The notes under the pieces are model-generated. The model was not told the DNA's origin. It saw only the letters and a list, made by a program, of their open reading frames with translations, and made no database searches. A stretch of DNA of 64,000 nucleotides from Ficedula albicollis (lineage: Eukaryota > Chordata > Aves > Passeriformes > Muscicapidae): the NCBI RefSeq assembly GCF_000247815.1, contig NC_021686.1, positions 6,735,537-6,799,536 on the forward strand, given 5' to 3'. The position numbers and the translations under genes were made by a program. Below are positions 51,301 through 63,912 of this stretch, piece by piece (within the stretch, counting starts at the first letter, position 1; each line of letters starts with the position of its first letter).

Positions 51301-54179
51301 TTCAGACATACAGTGATTCTATTCTCACACTAATCTTAAAAGTGCTTATGAGTCATACCCATAATTACAAATAGCTGAGTACAAAACCCAGCAGATGCTT
51401 TCTTAAGCAGAAGGCTAGGGAAAGCTGGTAGGGTTCCACAGCAGAAGAATGCAAGAAAAACTTTGGGGGCATGTACAGCATGCTCTGGTAGGAAGCAAAT
51501 CCTGCTTTAGTATTACCTGAGGTTTTGCAAAACTGAAAAAAAATTGAACTTTGACCTGTACAAACTCTTCATATACTTCCATTTCTCTGAGCTGGATTAG
51601 TAATTTCTCAAACATTTTTTTCCCAGATGAAATAAGAAGCTCAAGCTGCTGGAGAGGGTCAGCTTGGTCCCATTTTCTCTGTGTATGTGCTCTCCAGTGA
51701 CCTGTAAGCAAAAGTGCAAGATGTCATTTAGATCTCCTCAAATAGAGACAGCAGCGCTTTGTCCTCCTTAACAACCCCCTTACAGACTTGCAAAACTGTT
51801 CCACGTGGTCTCTTTCCCTGATAAACTTTCCAGAGTGCACAATGATTACTGAACACATTTTATAACAAGGAGTGCTACAGAACAACAGGAAATGGAACAG
51901 ATATTAGAGGTATAATATGCATCTGCTGCATATTCATTGTCTTTCCACATGGAAATGGAGGGAGCACATGGTTTATTTTGCTGGTCAACACTTCAGAAGT
52001 AACACAACATATGCCCCTAACTAAAGGAACAAATATTGAAGGTAATTGCTCAAAATTAAAGTATAATGAATATATAAAGGATATACTTAGAGGGCACAGG
52101 ATATAACAGATGGAAGGAAACTCCAAAAGTAAGTACTTTTTAAATAGACACTTTATCAGACAAGGAGTGAGTGATGTGAATTTGCAGCAACGGAAACAAT
52201 TTATTTCTAACAAAAAAAACAAAACAGGCATATCATAATCTGGTCATTTCTTTCTCTGACAGTGGTATAGTCCCTGAAGAGAAACAAAAGAATTTCTGTA
52301 ATTAGTAACACTTAAAATCAACACCAAAACATGCATATCATAATCTGGTCATTTATTTCTCTGACAGTGGTATAGTCCCTGAAGAGAAACAAAAGAATCT
52401 CTGTAATTAGTAACACTTAAAATCAACACTGTCGGAAACTATGCTTGGGTCAGAGTAGCTCCAGCAGAGAGCCAGATGACTGTGACAATGGCAACTACAA
52501 CTGATCCCAGAATTCTCTGTGAAAGAATAAATATATATAGTGAAATATATAAGCACATTGTAATGGTTTAAACTCGAGTGCTTGTGATGTGAAAACATCA
52601 AAGCAGAAGTGCGTGCTTTAAATGATAGTATAAATTCAGAAAATTGTCAAATCTGTTTTTGTAAGTTATGAATATTGAGGAAGAAATATTACTGATAAGC
52701 TTGTAATTCCTTTCCAAGGAGGAGAAAACTATCTCCTGTAGTAGTAGCGTGGTGCATGTTCACAGGTATACATTACTCGTGCACAGGTAAGGAGCAACAG
52801 TAAATAAATGAGAGAAAATTCTTTTTTTCATCCTTAGCACAGCTGAAAACCATATTACTCAATGGCTTAACTGAGTATGCTTCAGCAGCTCCTAGTGAAG
52901 AATACAGTAGGTTCTCTGCTCCCCATGTGTGGATCTGAGATCATCAGACCCTTGCCCCTGCTAAAAGCCTTAAGTGTTAACTGGGGATGGGTGAAGGTGG
53001 GAAAGTAAGAGGAGCTTTTAAGTGATTTTGAAGGAATAACAGCCCTGTGCTTTCTCCACAGCAGGCTGGAAATTTCCCATCCAATCCTGCGCAGAGCAAG
53101 CAGTCCATTTACAAAGATAAGAAACTGACGTGAATGAACCTGCTTTGTTCTCCCTGCCATTTATTAAATATGAGATACAAAATGACTATTAAAACTTTCT
53201 CAAAGGCAAAAAGTTTTCAAATTATACCAAAAGAGACTGCTAGTCTTTTCCTCTTAAGGCTGTACTATTATTGGATGGCTTTTACCAGTCAGCTTTGTCA
53301 TAATTGCATTCATGATTTTTGTACAAAAGGACATGACCCTTCTCACTGAAATGGATTGGGACACTTACACACAGCCCAGACTCCATCCATGGTTACGTAA
53401 GTAAAACAGGCCTCTCTGGAGAGATCCAAGTATCAAAATGAGATTTACACATCTTATTAAAGTACTGGCCCAAAGGCTACCTCTGCATCTGCTCACCTGA
53501 CAGAAGCTTACTGCCATGGCCAATACTACTTTCCCAGAAAATCCAGACCATTATTTACCAACAGTGAAAGTAACCCAGTGCCTGTGCTTACTCGTCCACT
53601 CCTTCCGAAAAAGATTATGAGCTTTTAAGGTTTAGTAGTGTTTTATCATCTCTTCTATGTAGCAGTTGATGCATAAAGGCAGTAGAAATTGATGCTGCAC
53701 TGCACTTAGTAGATCCAAAGCTTGAACTGTTAATCTTACAATAAACAATGACTTTCATAAAAATGTTCTTAACTGGCTGGGGTATCTCAGATATTCTGTG
53801 CCACCATACATTTTTGATTAAACAAGCTACAGGATGGTGTGCTTGGGGCAGTGTGTACCATGAAAAAGTTGCTCTGGTAATGCTGCAAACTGGCTAGATA
53901 GGATTTGGGAGCAGTCCAGTTACCAGTCATCTTGGGAAGGTCTCCTGAAACACCAACGTATGTGAAGGAGGCTGTACAGCTCCCAGGCAAAAGATGACTT
54001 GTGTTTGGATGGCTTAGAGAGCAAGTAGAGGAGGTGAGGCATACATGTGGGTACTGGGCCATATTTAGCTTCCACTGAATGAGAATGGAAAGAGACCATG
54101 CACCTTGCCTCATGCTTATGGGTGGACACTTCATCTATGGAAGGAAAAATTAGTTTTACTCCATAGAAAATTTTGTAGT
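42301..54179. other. Intergenic DNA, no gene seen
   Basis: No supported exon, RNA gene or large repeat apart from the duplication at 52228. Around 48480-48640 there is a cluster of TAAT/ATTA cores and an AGATAA motif that could be an enhancer; this is speculative. Confidence 0.45.
52228..52428. repeat. Two-copy tandem duplication, offset 105 bp
   Basis: GCATATCATAATCTGGTCAT through AACACTTAAAATCAACAC occurs at 52228 and 52333 with two or three substitutions. Confidence 0.92.
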
Positions 54180-54356
54180 TGTGCTGGTTTTAGTTAGAAT
54201 AGAGTGAGTTTTCTTCATATTAGCTAGTATAGGGCTACATTTTGGATCTTCCTTGAAAGCAGGGTTGATAATTAAAAGTGAATAATAAAATAATTTTATT
54301 CTCTCCCCTATCCTGTTAATGGGGAGCTTGTTGCTGACTGGGGTTAAACCACGAGA
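54180..54356 (+). mobile_element. Internally deleted solo LTR of the same avian family as 14171
   Basis: Starts TGTGCTGGTTTTAGTTAGAA, runs through GAGTTTTCTTCATATTAGCT and GGGCTACATTTTGGATC, and ends GCTGACTGGGGTTAAACCAC. The middle of the usual LTR is missing, leaving about 177 bases. No viral genes are attached. Confidence 0.75.
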
Positions 54357-54659
54357 TAAACTGTGTTGTAAAACAAGTTTTTCTATAAGTTATGGTGACT
54401 TCCAAACTTGATCTTCTGTCACAGTCTATTCCCTCAAAATTCATTTTGCCAGACTTCAGAGGAGCCTCAAACAAGTTGGGATCTGTGTTACCAGTAACTA
54501 TATCACACCAGAGGAGTCGCAAAATTCTTTTTTACTCCAGTAAGGACCAACTTCAGCCAGGGTGTCAGGGTGACAAACCTATGTATTGGGCAATTTATTA
54601 ACTGCAGCACCATAGCATGAATTACCAAATATAATGGGTATACTGGAAATGATACCTAA

Positions 54660-55240
54660 CTGCAGGCAAGGGAGGCCCTCATGGAGGCCCTCATGGAGGC
54701 CGGCGCTGTCCGCTCGGGAAGGAGGCCTGGCCGGGCCCGGCGGGGCCGTCAGTGCCACCAGCACAGCGGGGCTCGGGCGGGGCTCCGCTAACCGCGCCCT
54801 TGTCCTGTGGCTGCCCGGTGAACCGACAAGGCGCCTCTTACGGGGTCACGGAGGTGTCTTACGGAGTTTTTACCCGGCGGGGCTGGCGAGGAGAGCGCTG
54901 GGGCCTGGTCAGCGACGTCGCACAGCCTCAGTCCCTGGCGGGGGCGGCGGGGCCCTCACGGCCTAGCTGGACTCTGCGCGGGGCTCAGGGCTGAGGGCTG
55001 AGGGCTGAGGGGAAAGAGCGCGGCCCTTCGAGGGAGCCCTTCAGCACAGCCTCGCCTTCCGCGGCCGAGACCCGCCAAACAACGTCTGGAAAGCACGTGC
55101 TATGCAAAGGGGCTGAGGGAGCTGCGCTTGTTTAGTCCCGACGCGCTCCGGATGGACCTCATCGCCCTCTGCAACTGTCTGAAAGGAGGCTGTAGTGGGC
55201 TGGGGGCCGGTCTCTCCTGCCGCTTCCACAGTGCGGGGAC
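54660..55240. promoter_or_regulatory. CpG-rich block upstream of SNN
   Basis: A CpG-dense interval with a GC box (GGGCGGGGC near 54777) and small repeats (GAGGCCCTCATG near 54673 and GGGCTGA near 54985). It lies left of a CR1 insertion that separates it from the SNN core promoter. It may be the distal half of the SNN island or a separate, possibly divergent promoter. Open frames here have no recognisable homology. Confidence 0.5.
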
Positions 55241-55244
55241 CAGA

Positions 55245-55510
55245 GGAGATGGCTTTAAGCTGAGACGGGAGCTATTCTGGTAGTCAAGCAATGGAATAGG
55301 TTGCCCAAGGAGGTGGTTGCGGCACTATCCCTGGTGGTGTTTAAGAGGCCTCGGCCTCTGGATGTGGCGCTGGCTGATGTGATTTAGAGGTTTAGGGGTG
55401 ATTGTGGTGGTGCTGGGTTGACGGTTCGACTGGACGGTATTGAAGATCTCTTCCAACCTCCATGACTCCACGATCCCATGCCCCAATGATTCTCTGGCTC
55501 CGTGATTCCA
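55245..55510 (+). mobile_element. CR1 LINE fragment in the SNN promoter region
   Basis: CR1 3' landmarks: GGTTGCCCAAGGAGGTGGTT, CACTATCCCTGGTGGTGTTT, TTCGACTGGACGGTATTGAA and GATCTCTTCCAACCTCCATG, with several ATTC/GATTC terminal-type repeats to about 55510. Plus orientation. It ends roughly 100 bases before the inverted CCAAT box of SNN. Confidence 0.82.
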
Positions 55511-55613
55511 CTCCCGCTCCTCGTGGCGCGGGGCGGGACCCGCGGCGGCTGTCGCGGGAAGGGAGGGAAGGGCCGCGGGGCCCCGCCCGTCAGCTGTTGC
55601 TGCCCGGGCCCCG

Positions 55614-55651
55614 ATTGGCGCCGCGCGGCGCCGCCCGGCCCCCGGTATAAG
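55614..55651 (+). promoter_or_regulatory. SNN: SNN core promoter: inverted CCAAT box and TATA box
   Basis: ATTGG at 55614-55618 and TATAAG at 55646-55651 are about 30 bases apart within CpG-rich DNA, on the plus strand upstream of SNN. This predicts a start near 55675-55680. The spacing is typical of a focused promoter; use is inferred. Confidence 0.6.
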
Positions 55652-55675
55652 GCGGCGGCGCGGGCAGGGAAGCAG

Positions 55676-55698
55676 CTGCCGCGGCCGCGGCGAGACTG
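55676..55698 (+). other. SNN: SNN noncoding first exon (approximate)
   Basis: From the predicted start to a donor ACTG|GTGGGT (exon ends at 55698). Stannin has its whole coding region in its last exon, with noncoding sequence upstream, so such an exon is expected. Its length is uncertain, and a later donor is possible. Confidence 0.4.
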
Positions 55699-55773
55699 GT
55701 GGGTGTTTGGGGGCTGTGTGGGATGGTGACCGCAGGCGAACGATCCGGAGGCGGGGGGAGGCTCGGCTCCGTG

Positions 55774-56365
<592 letters not shown>

Positions 56366-58304
56366 TGCAGCCGCCCTGCCGTGCTGCAGTCACAAGGCGA
56401 TGCCTCGCGGATCGTCGGCGGCTGCTCGGGGTGGGCGCCGGGCTCCTCTCGGCTGGAGAGGCTCGTCTCTGCTCGCCCAATGTGAGGAGTTCGGTATGTG
56501 CTGCAGCGTATGCCCAAACCGACCTTTGTGATGACAATCCGGGAGTTTTCGGTAACGAAAGTTGTTCAGACTGAATGTTGTTCTTTTTTCCTCTGAGTAT
56601 CTGCAGTGTACGGTGCTGTCTCGTGCTCTTCCTTTTCCTGACACAAATGTAGGTATAGACATTACATTTGTCGGTAGATGTTGCCTTTGAATAAACGTAA
56701 AGAACTTGAAACCACTTCTGAGATTCTTGCCTTGATTAGCAGGTAGGTGAAACAGTAAGGGTTCTTTCCCTGACAGCTTGTGCCAGAAGCCAGTAGTTAA
56801 ACACGATTATGTCATTGGAAAGCCAAAAGTGAAAGGCACTCAGGATGTGTAGCAGCTAGAAACCAATGTGATGCCTCTCCACAGGGGAAGAGCGAGAAGG
56901 AAGACTTGCCAGACAAGATCCAAAACCAGCGTGACCTTCGGCTTTCTAATAAGGTGATTCAGAAACACTGCGTAGAGGACTCCTAGCCAGAGCTGTTTGG
57001 TCCAGGTATGTGACTGACTCCTGGCATGCTTGCTGTCTAAAGATTTGAGCTGTGTATACTCTGTTTGACTATCAGAAATCTCGGGTGCTGTGTAGCTGCT
57101 GTTGAACAAAGCCAATATAAAAAAAAAAAAAAAACAAAAACTCAAAACAACACATTTGGAGAGCTACCTTGAATCTAAATAAAAGAAACTTGTTTTTATC
57201 AGCAAACTTAATGATGGTATCTCGCTAATTTTTCTAATATATCAAAAATTATGCTATACCAGGGAATACTTCTTCTGGTAATGGAATGTAAGAAGTGACT
57301 CTTATCGTGTCAGGACAGACTTTTCATTAGAGCTCTGTGTGGATATGACACTGACAGATAAAAATCTGGTGTCTGACAGACGTTTTCCCAGCCGTGCAAT
57401 TGCCTAGGAAGTTAACATGGTCTTAACACTGTAAGCCTGTTTCCAGTTCTGCATTAATGGGCTGACTTGCCTGACAGGCAGTTGCAGCATAAACCTCTTC
57501 CACTTGCTGTGCTGCTGAGAAAGTCTGTCTGCTCTTGCAACTGTTGTCATGTCTGGAAAACATCTTATACTGCTATTCTCTCATCTCTCCATCTTGCTGT
57601 CTTTTGTAAACTACCAACTTCTGTGTGGTTTAGCTTGGTGCAAAGCTTTAAAAGTGATTCTTGATTAAGTCTAAGGTACCACTACACTTCACGTGGGAAC
57701 TAATTGCTGTTTTAGCCAATGCTGTTAGGTATCAGCTTTCGTTCTAGAGTATCTAACAGTTGCCTGAGTGTTAAGTTCTTGAAATACTGTCCACAGCTAA
57801 TTAGCCACAGAAAAGCCCTGTTCTTTTATTCCTTATCAAAACTATAATAAGGATTTGGAAAAGATGATTTGCATTGAAGATTTCTACTGAACAGCTCCCT
57901 GCTTCTAAAATAGCCTCTGGCAAAGCCCTAGCTTGTGCAAGGTAACTTGGCACTATCAGGAGGTGGTATTAACTGGAGTTAATGAAGAATAACAGTGATG
58001 CCATTTTTTAATGTGCAAGTGGTGAAGCCTGCACTCTGTATTGTAAAGGCCTTGCTTTGTGTGGGTGCTATATACACTTGTGTGCCAGTGGTAAATGTAC
58101 AGCACTGATCTTCCCAGTGGATTCTCCCCTTGTCTTCCACTGGCAAGAAGGATGTTACTGTGATGACTATGCAGTATTCCTCTAAAGGGATTTTACTAAC
58201 AGAAGGAAAAAGCATTTCTCACAATTAGAAGCATGTTGATTACAAGCTGCTATTGGAGGCTTTTTAACTAAACAGTTTTTACTGATTTAAAAAAAAAAAA
58301 CAAA

Positions 58305-58527
58305 CAACTGAAGGTCACTGATCATTTTATTCTCATTTCTTTACTGTGCCCCTTTTAACTTACTTTAGGGTGGAATACTATAATACAGCACAGTAGGTGC
58401 CACCCCCCATAAAAAAAAAACAACTGGAGGTCACTGATCATTTTATTCTCATTTCTTTACTGTGCCCCATTTAATTTACTTTAGGGGGGAATACTATAAT
58501 ACAGCACAGTAGGTGCCACCCCCCAAA
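58305..58527. repeat. Two-copy tandem duplication, offset 116 bp
   Basis: CAACTGAAGGTCACTGATCA through ACAGCACAGTAGGTGCCACC and CCCC occurs at 58305 and 58421. Copies differ by a few substitutions (for example CCTTTTAAC against CATTTAAT) and by the A-run length. Confidence 0.92.
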
Positions 58528-59889
58528 AAAAGCCCAAAGACTTAATACTTGAACCTTGAGCAAAACTGCTCATCAGCATAACTGATGAGGACTTCAGTAT
58601 ATCTGGGTGAACTATATTAAATTTGTTTTTGAAGCCTCTTCCTATAGCTTTGGCTCAAATGGTAGCAGTGAAATATGCCTGCAGGCATTGACAATACTGA
58701 ACTTAGCATCATAATGCCTGTAATAATGAAGAACTTGGTTTAGAAACTAATTCCAGTCTTGCACTGCATTTGTCCCCTAGCAGCCTTCTGCAATTCAAAC
58801 TGCCTGTTTGTCCTTTAGTTACAGCTTCTGAATTGGATAATAAAAATTTACAAATTAATTTCTGAGTAGAAGTTGATATTAGGCAAAAAAAGAAAAGTAA
58901 ATTACTTATGGAAAAATGATTTCTAGCTAATTTTTTCACTGCTTGATCACTGTAAAAACTGAAATAGGCTATTAGCAGCTCATACCAGTGATCTAATCTT
59001 GCTAAAGAATAAATATGCTCAGATGCTTGATTTGATAGCAAGTGTGGTGGGAAGGGACATAGCTCTACACGTGCCGCCAAATATACATGGATGGTGCTGA
59101 CAATCCCTTTGAAGATCAGGAGTTTACAGCCTCCAGCCTAATATCTTCCAGTAAAAGTGATTAACAAAGGCAGTGCTACTCCTGGTATAATCATAGGGGC
59201 TTTTTAGTTCAGGTATGCTTTAAGGGGAAAGTGAATCTGAACTATTTGTGGCCTTTAAATCAGTTTAAGGGGATCTACAAAATGCAGTATGTCTCCCCTC
59301 AAGATGAGGAGTATGGAGACAGCTTAATCTGGATTCCAATCAGTTGCTGGTGGAAAGAATAGCAAGGTTTGAGTTGTGTGTCCAGAAAATAACACAATCC
59401 CAAGGCTTTGCTAGAGGTTCCTACAAATACAGTTGCAAATGTACTGTGCTAAGGGTAGAACTAAGACTGCAGGAGAACTTTAGCTGTAGCTGTACAGTGA
59501 CTAAAGCCACAAAAATAGAAGTGTGAGCTAGCAATAACTATAATAATAGCAGTAACTATAGCTTCCAAACTACCTAAAGCTACTGTCACACACTATTAAC
59601 TAGTTATTTGTGCCATCTGTACAGATGCTTAATACCTGACTTTATGTAGGGTGCTGGCTCTCAAGTCCCTGAGTGGGAAGAGGGTATGCCTGAAGGAATG
59701 ATGCTTACACTTTGTCATTGAGAAGTGAAGTTCTTTGAATTCTAAATCAAATAGAAAACATTTGGAATTTTAAAAGTAAAAACTTATGGATTTGGCCAAG
59801 AAAGATCTTTAAGAGGAATCTGTAAGTTGCGGTGTTGCACTTGAGTTTGGACTCAAAATTGTCTGTCAGCTTAAGTCAGTCTTGTGCAT

Positions 59890-59936
59890 CCTGAAACAAG
59901 ATTGCTGGTGATCCTGAAACAAGATCCTGGTGATGT
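59890..59936. repeat. Short duplication, offset about 23 bp
   Basis: ATCCTGAAACAAGAT recurs with CTGGTGAT after each copy. Confidence 0.8.
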
Positions 59937-60600
59937 GCAAAGTTTCACACTTTATATAGTGGATGCTGTCTACTCAGTCAAAGACTGGCAGAGGGGTAGC
60001 ATCCGCAGTAATTCCCACTACAAAAAACTGTTTTCTAGATGACAGTAACTGCTTAATGTAAGGCTATGTACCAACCCAAACTGCTGCAGAGGAACAGTAG
60101 GCTCACTGCTGCTTGCAATAGTGCAAGATGCAGAAGAGGCCTCAATGTGTCCATGGAGTGTCTGCATGAGAAGCAAGGTAACCTATCTTTTAAGCTGATG
60201 CTGTACTGTTTTGGCTGGATCAAACAGTACTGCTTTTTAGACAAGCCCTGAGGAGAATGAACTACATGAAAGTCACTCTTAATCACCCTCAGCTGATCAC
60301 CCTTGTGTTGAATAAGCATTGCAGAACCAAGGTGATTATGGCAAATCATATACTTCTCTGGCTGCAGTGAGCACACAGCCCTGCTGAGGGTGTGTAGTGT
60401 GGTCAGGTTTGCTTTTATTACTTAGGCAAAATTGGGTCTGCAGAATTTGTCTGGTTGTATCAGATATACTACAAGCTATCGATTGCTGTAGTTTACAGGG
60501 CTGGAAATGTAAACAGAGTGTCTGCAAGTTATGTGACACAGGGCTCTAATAACACGTGCTGAACTCTATAGTGGAGGTGTCCTTGCTGAAATGGTGATAC

Positions 60601-60734
60601 ACATGGGTCTGTCATTCCATAAGACAGACATCAAGGAACAAACTTAAGTCTCTGGCTTGAGCTGTCTACATGGCTCTGTCATTCCATAAGACAGACATCA
60701 GGGAACAAACTTAAGTCTCTGGCTTGAGCTGTCT
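60601..60734. repeat. Two-copy tandem duplication, offset 68 bp
   Basis: ACATGGGTCTGTCATTCCAT through TCTCTGGCTTGAGCTGTCT occurs at 60601 and 60669 with two substitutions seen. Confidence 0.92.
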
Positions 60735-62160
60735 TGGTAAGGATCCTGCACTGTAATTGCCTTGACTCATGTTGAAATGTGGAGGAGGCTTTTGGAACAG
60801 TGGGTGACACTCACTGTAACCCAGTGGTCCTGGCTCAGGGTGGGTTAAGACTGATTTCTCCTGAGGGGTTTTGTACAAAGATGCTGCACTTGCAGCTGAG
60901 ACTGCAGCAGTGATGGTGAGGAAGAGCCTTTCCTGGACAAGTGTATGTGACCCTCAACAGACTGGCAGCCAGAAGATACTCCTTTTACCCCACTGCTGGT
61001 CAGTGGGTACAGGTGAGGAGAAAGGCACATGTGCTTTAGAGATGGCCTTAGAGCCTCTAGGGACTGCATCTTTTGTACCTTAAATGACAGTATTGAGCCC
61101 TAATATGCTTTTTACAGTAGTACAGAGGTAAGAGATGTTCCTGGCTAGGACTGGCTCTGGTCTTCACTATAAAGTTTGTGTTTTGTTGAAGAGCTGGGGT
61201 AATAGGAAAGAAGCAAGTCATTAATTACCTTTTATGTCTTAGTTTAAGGAAGAAAAGTGAAGCTATCAGCTTTGTAAACAGTAACTTTGAAACTTAAGGC
61301 TCACATGACTTTTTAAAATAGGGTTGTGAATTTGGAAGGAGAAGTAGCAAAAGACATTACCTGTGTATTTTTGTCCTGTTCAAACTACAGGAAACTAAGG
61401 AAGTCTTGGAGCTCTTCGGGTTTCCTGCTGCTGCCTCTCTTCCAATTCCAGTTGCAGTCCTAACAGACTACCTTTCTCCTATAGTTTTAAAGCCACCAAG
61501 AGGAGCAGAAGCTTAAAATGTTATTTCCATTGTGCTTCATTAGTCTTAAATACAGACTTACTTGCTTTTTATGAAAAAAGCAACAGATGTTTTATGTGCT
61601 CAATGAACAAACAATTAATTACCATCTACCCAGCCCTTGTAAGCAGACCAGTGTTCTGGACAGACTTAGAGTAATGCATTAGCACTGCAATTACCTTCAC
61701 AATTAGCTTACCAATCCTGGAATTGTTAGTATATAACAAGGATGTTTGTAAATTAAATTTTAAAAAGGGCTAGACACTCAAATATACTGTTCCTGTCGGA
61801 TTCCTTAAGGAAAAGTAAAGGTAGCTGAATTGCTACCTTGTCACGGATTTGAGATTTCACTTGTGATACAGCATTTGTATCAACAATCTTAAATTCCCCT
61901 CTACTAAACTCTATGAATTCCATGGAGCTTTCAGTCTTGTCTTGCATATTCTAGAGCAAATTGTTACCTCTTAGTAGGCTGTGTGCTATCTCAAGTATGT
62001 CAGGAGCCAAAACATGGTTCTGTGATTCTGTAACTGAGCAGCACAAAGCACTGCAGTGCAAGAGGATCCACATGCCCTTGTGGACAATATCAGCCATTAA
62101 TATAACCTTGGTGAGTGCAGTAAAACTGCACAAGTTCATTATTTATTTTTAACCCTGTAG

Positions 62161-62237
62161 GAGTTTGAAGATGCATCGAGACTGATAGTGAGGACAGAGC
62201 AATCTCCTAAAGAAGAGCACAGCCTGAACTATTGGCC
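62161..62237 (+). other. SNN: SNN exon 2, 5'UTR part with uORF
   Basis: It begins after the acceptor CCCTGTAG. It contains one upstream ATG at 62171 that opens a four-codon frame ending with TGA at 62183-62185, 52 bases before the stannin ATG. The short uORF could lower translation; this is inference. Confidence 0.6.
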
Positions 62238-62501
62238 ATGTCTATCACAGATCACAGCCCCACCACCGGAGTGGTGACTGTCATCGTTATCCTGATTGCC
62301 ATCGCAGCTCTGGGAGCCCTGATCCTGGGCTGCTGGTGCTACCTGCGGCTGCAGAAGCTCAGCCAGTCTGAGGATGAGGAAAGCATTGTGGGTGAGGGAG
62401 AAACCAAAGAGCCCTTTCTGCTGGTGCAGTACTCTGCTAAAGGACCCTGTGTGGAGAGGAAAGCAAAGCTAACTCCAAACAGCCCCGAAGTACACAGCTA
62501 A
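62238..62501 (+). CDS. SNN: Stannin, small membrane protein (SNN)
   Basis: Single-exon coding region for 87 residues starting at the ATG in GGCCATGTCT; the in-frame TTG six bases earlier is not the start. Residues about 10-33 form one transmembrane helix (TTGVVTVIVILIAIAALGAL and on), followed by the CWC motif at 32-34. The human protein binds and dealkylates trimethyltin through these two cysteines, which are intact here. Next come an acidic linker (SEDEESIVGEGE, 44-55) and a conserved C-terminal amphipathic segment (KEPFLLVQYSAKGPCVERKA). It is nearly identical to human stannin and one residue shorter, near LTPN. Stannin sits in mitochondrial and other vesicular membranes and is linked to alkyltin sensitivity; its normal role is poorly known. 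The location facing LITAF agrees with other vertebrates. Identification is secure. Confidence 0.98.
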   Translation: MSITDHSPTTGVVTVIVILIAIAALGALILGCWCYLRLQKLSQSEDEESIVGEGETKEPFLLVQYSAKGPCVERKAKLTPNSPEVHS

Positions 62502-62851
62502 CTTGGAGCAACATGTGCAGATGGACTATATGCTCGTGACATTCACATGTGTAACCAGCAGAAGCATTTCAATACTGTGAAGAACCTGGTCACGTGCACA
62601 CTTCTCATCTCCCTGATGAGAATTAAATAAGCTTTGTTTGCAACTGCATGCACTGAGAGGTTGCACTTTGCATCGACTGCGTATCCTAATTCCTCTATGG
62701 CAGGAGCTGACTCGCCTGCTGTAATGTCCATTGCTGGCAATGGGCACAGGAATATACTGTGTGAAGAGACTACTACTGTTTTTTGTTACTTGAATGTTTA
62801 GCTGAGCCTATTTTGATAGAGCTACTACTGTAATGTGAACTACTTCCAAAC

Positions 62852-62859
62852 TGTATATA
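62852..62859 (+). promoter_or_regulatory. Pumilio-type element TGTATATA in SNN 3'UTR
   Basis: Exact match to the PUM consensus TGTANATA on the SNN sense strand. Others lie at 62914, 63487 and 63905. Confidence 0.5.
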
Positions 62860-62913
62860 GCTGCCAGAAACTTCTTGCTTTGTGTTCTGTAGCACATGGG
62901 AATATGATGCAAT

Positions 62914-62921
62914 TGTATATA
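62914..62921 (+). promoter_or_regulatory. Pumilio-type element TGTATATA in SNN 3'UTR
   Basis: Exact consensus match, 62 bases after the previous element. Confidence 0.5.
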
Positions 62922-63486
62922 ATGCACAGGGGACTCCAGACCATCAAAACTGAATCTGCAGTTAAAGCTTGCTTCTGCTACTAGATTGAGTATGCAACTA
63001 CTAAGTCAGAACTCATCCTTTGAGCAATTTATTGGACTGATGCAGAGTACCTCATTTGAAAAGAAGGGATAAGCCTTCAGTAATATGCTGAAGGAGGAAA
63101 CATAGGAGCTACAAGAAAGGAAGCGCTCCTTTAGCTGCAGCTATGTTGGTTAAGCTTTTGGCTGCTAAAACTGAGTTCTGTGTGTAGCTACTGCAAGGAA
63201 ACTGCCATTTTGATGGGTTCCAACCTGGGAACTTATGATGGATACTGAACCCTCAGAGAACGTCCAGAAGGTTTCCAGGTGTTTGAAATGGCAGGCTTGT
63301 CTTCCACAGGCCAGTCTGTGTGCTAAAACTGCAGAAGTGTTTACTTAGCAAAACTGGCTTAAGTGCAAGTAGTATGAATTCTTCCTAGAACCCTTGTTTG
63401 TGTACTTAGGGTGTATGTTAACAGCCTGTTACAAAAAGGCATTTTAGTCTACAGCCAGACAACTCTAGAATTCAGTTAATGTACCT

Positions 63487-63494
63487 TGTATATA
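63487..63494 (+). promoter_or_regulatory. Pumilio-type element TGTATATA in SNN 3'UTR
   Basis: Exact consensus match, in the context CCTTGTATATAACTT. Confidence 0.5.
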
Positions 63495-63904
63495 ACTTTT
63501 GATTGAATTGTACTACAACAGGAGAATTTTCAGCCTTTTCTACTGTTGATAGGGTCAAGGTTATTGCTGATCAGTTTGTAAAAGCTTTTAGCTAGCAACG
63601 GCCAAGTCCTTCCAGATAACATGCATTTCCTGCTCTGTGCTGAAGTTCAGCTATAGGAACTGTAAAAAGGTGATGAATGGGAAGTTCTGGACTGCAACAG
63701 TTTAGGGGGAAGAGAAGGAACAACACTGAGCAGCCAATGGCAGCTTACATATTCTAAAACTGTGTAGGCACATATGCTTAGAGGTCACTGGCCTGTTTTC
63801 TATTACTTGATACATGGCCTCCTTTGCATACTGATATTTTTAAACACTTAATTGCCTAGTCTTAATTCAGCTCCAGAGGAAGCATTAGACTTGCTTCTTG
63901 TATC

Positions 63905-63912
63905 TGTACATA
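63905..63912 (+). promoter_or_regulatory. Pumilio-type element TGTACATA in SNN 3'UTR
   Basis: Match to TGTANATA with C at the free position, close to the right edge. It counts only if the 3'UTR extends this far. Confidence 0.4.

Noticed and set aside
62232..62237. TTG as start of stannin, adding two residues
   Set aside because: The ATG at 62238 matches the conserved stannin N-terminus (MSI), and nuclear genes rarely use TTG.
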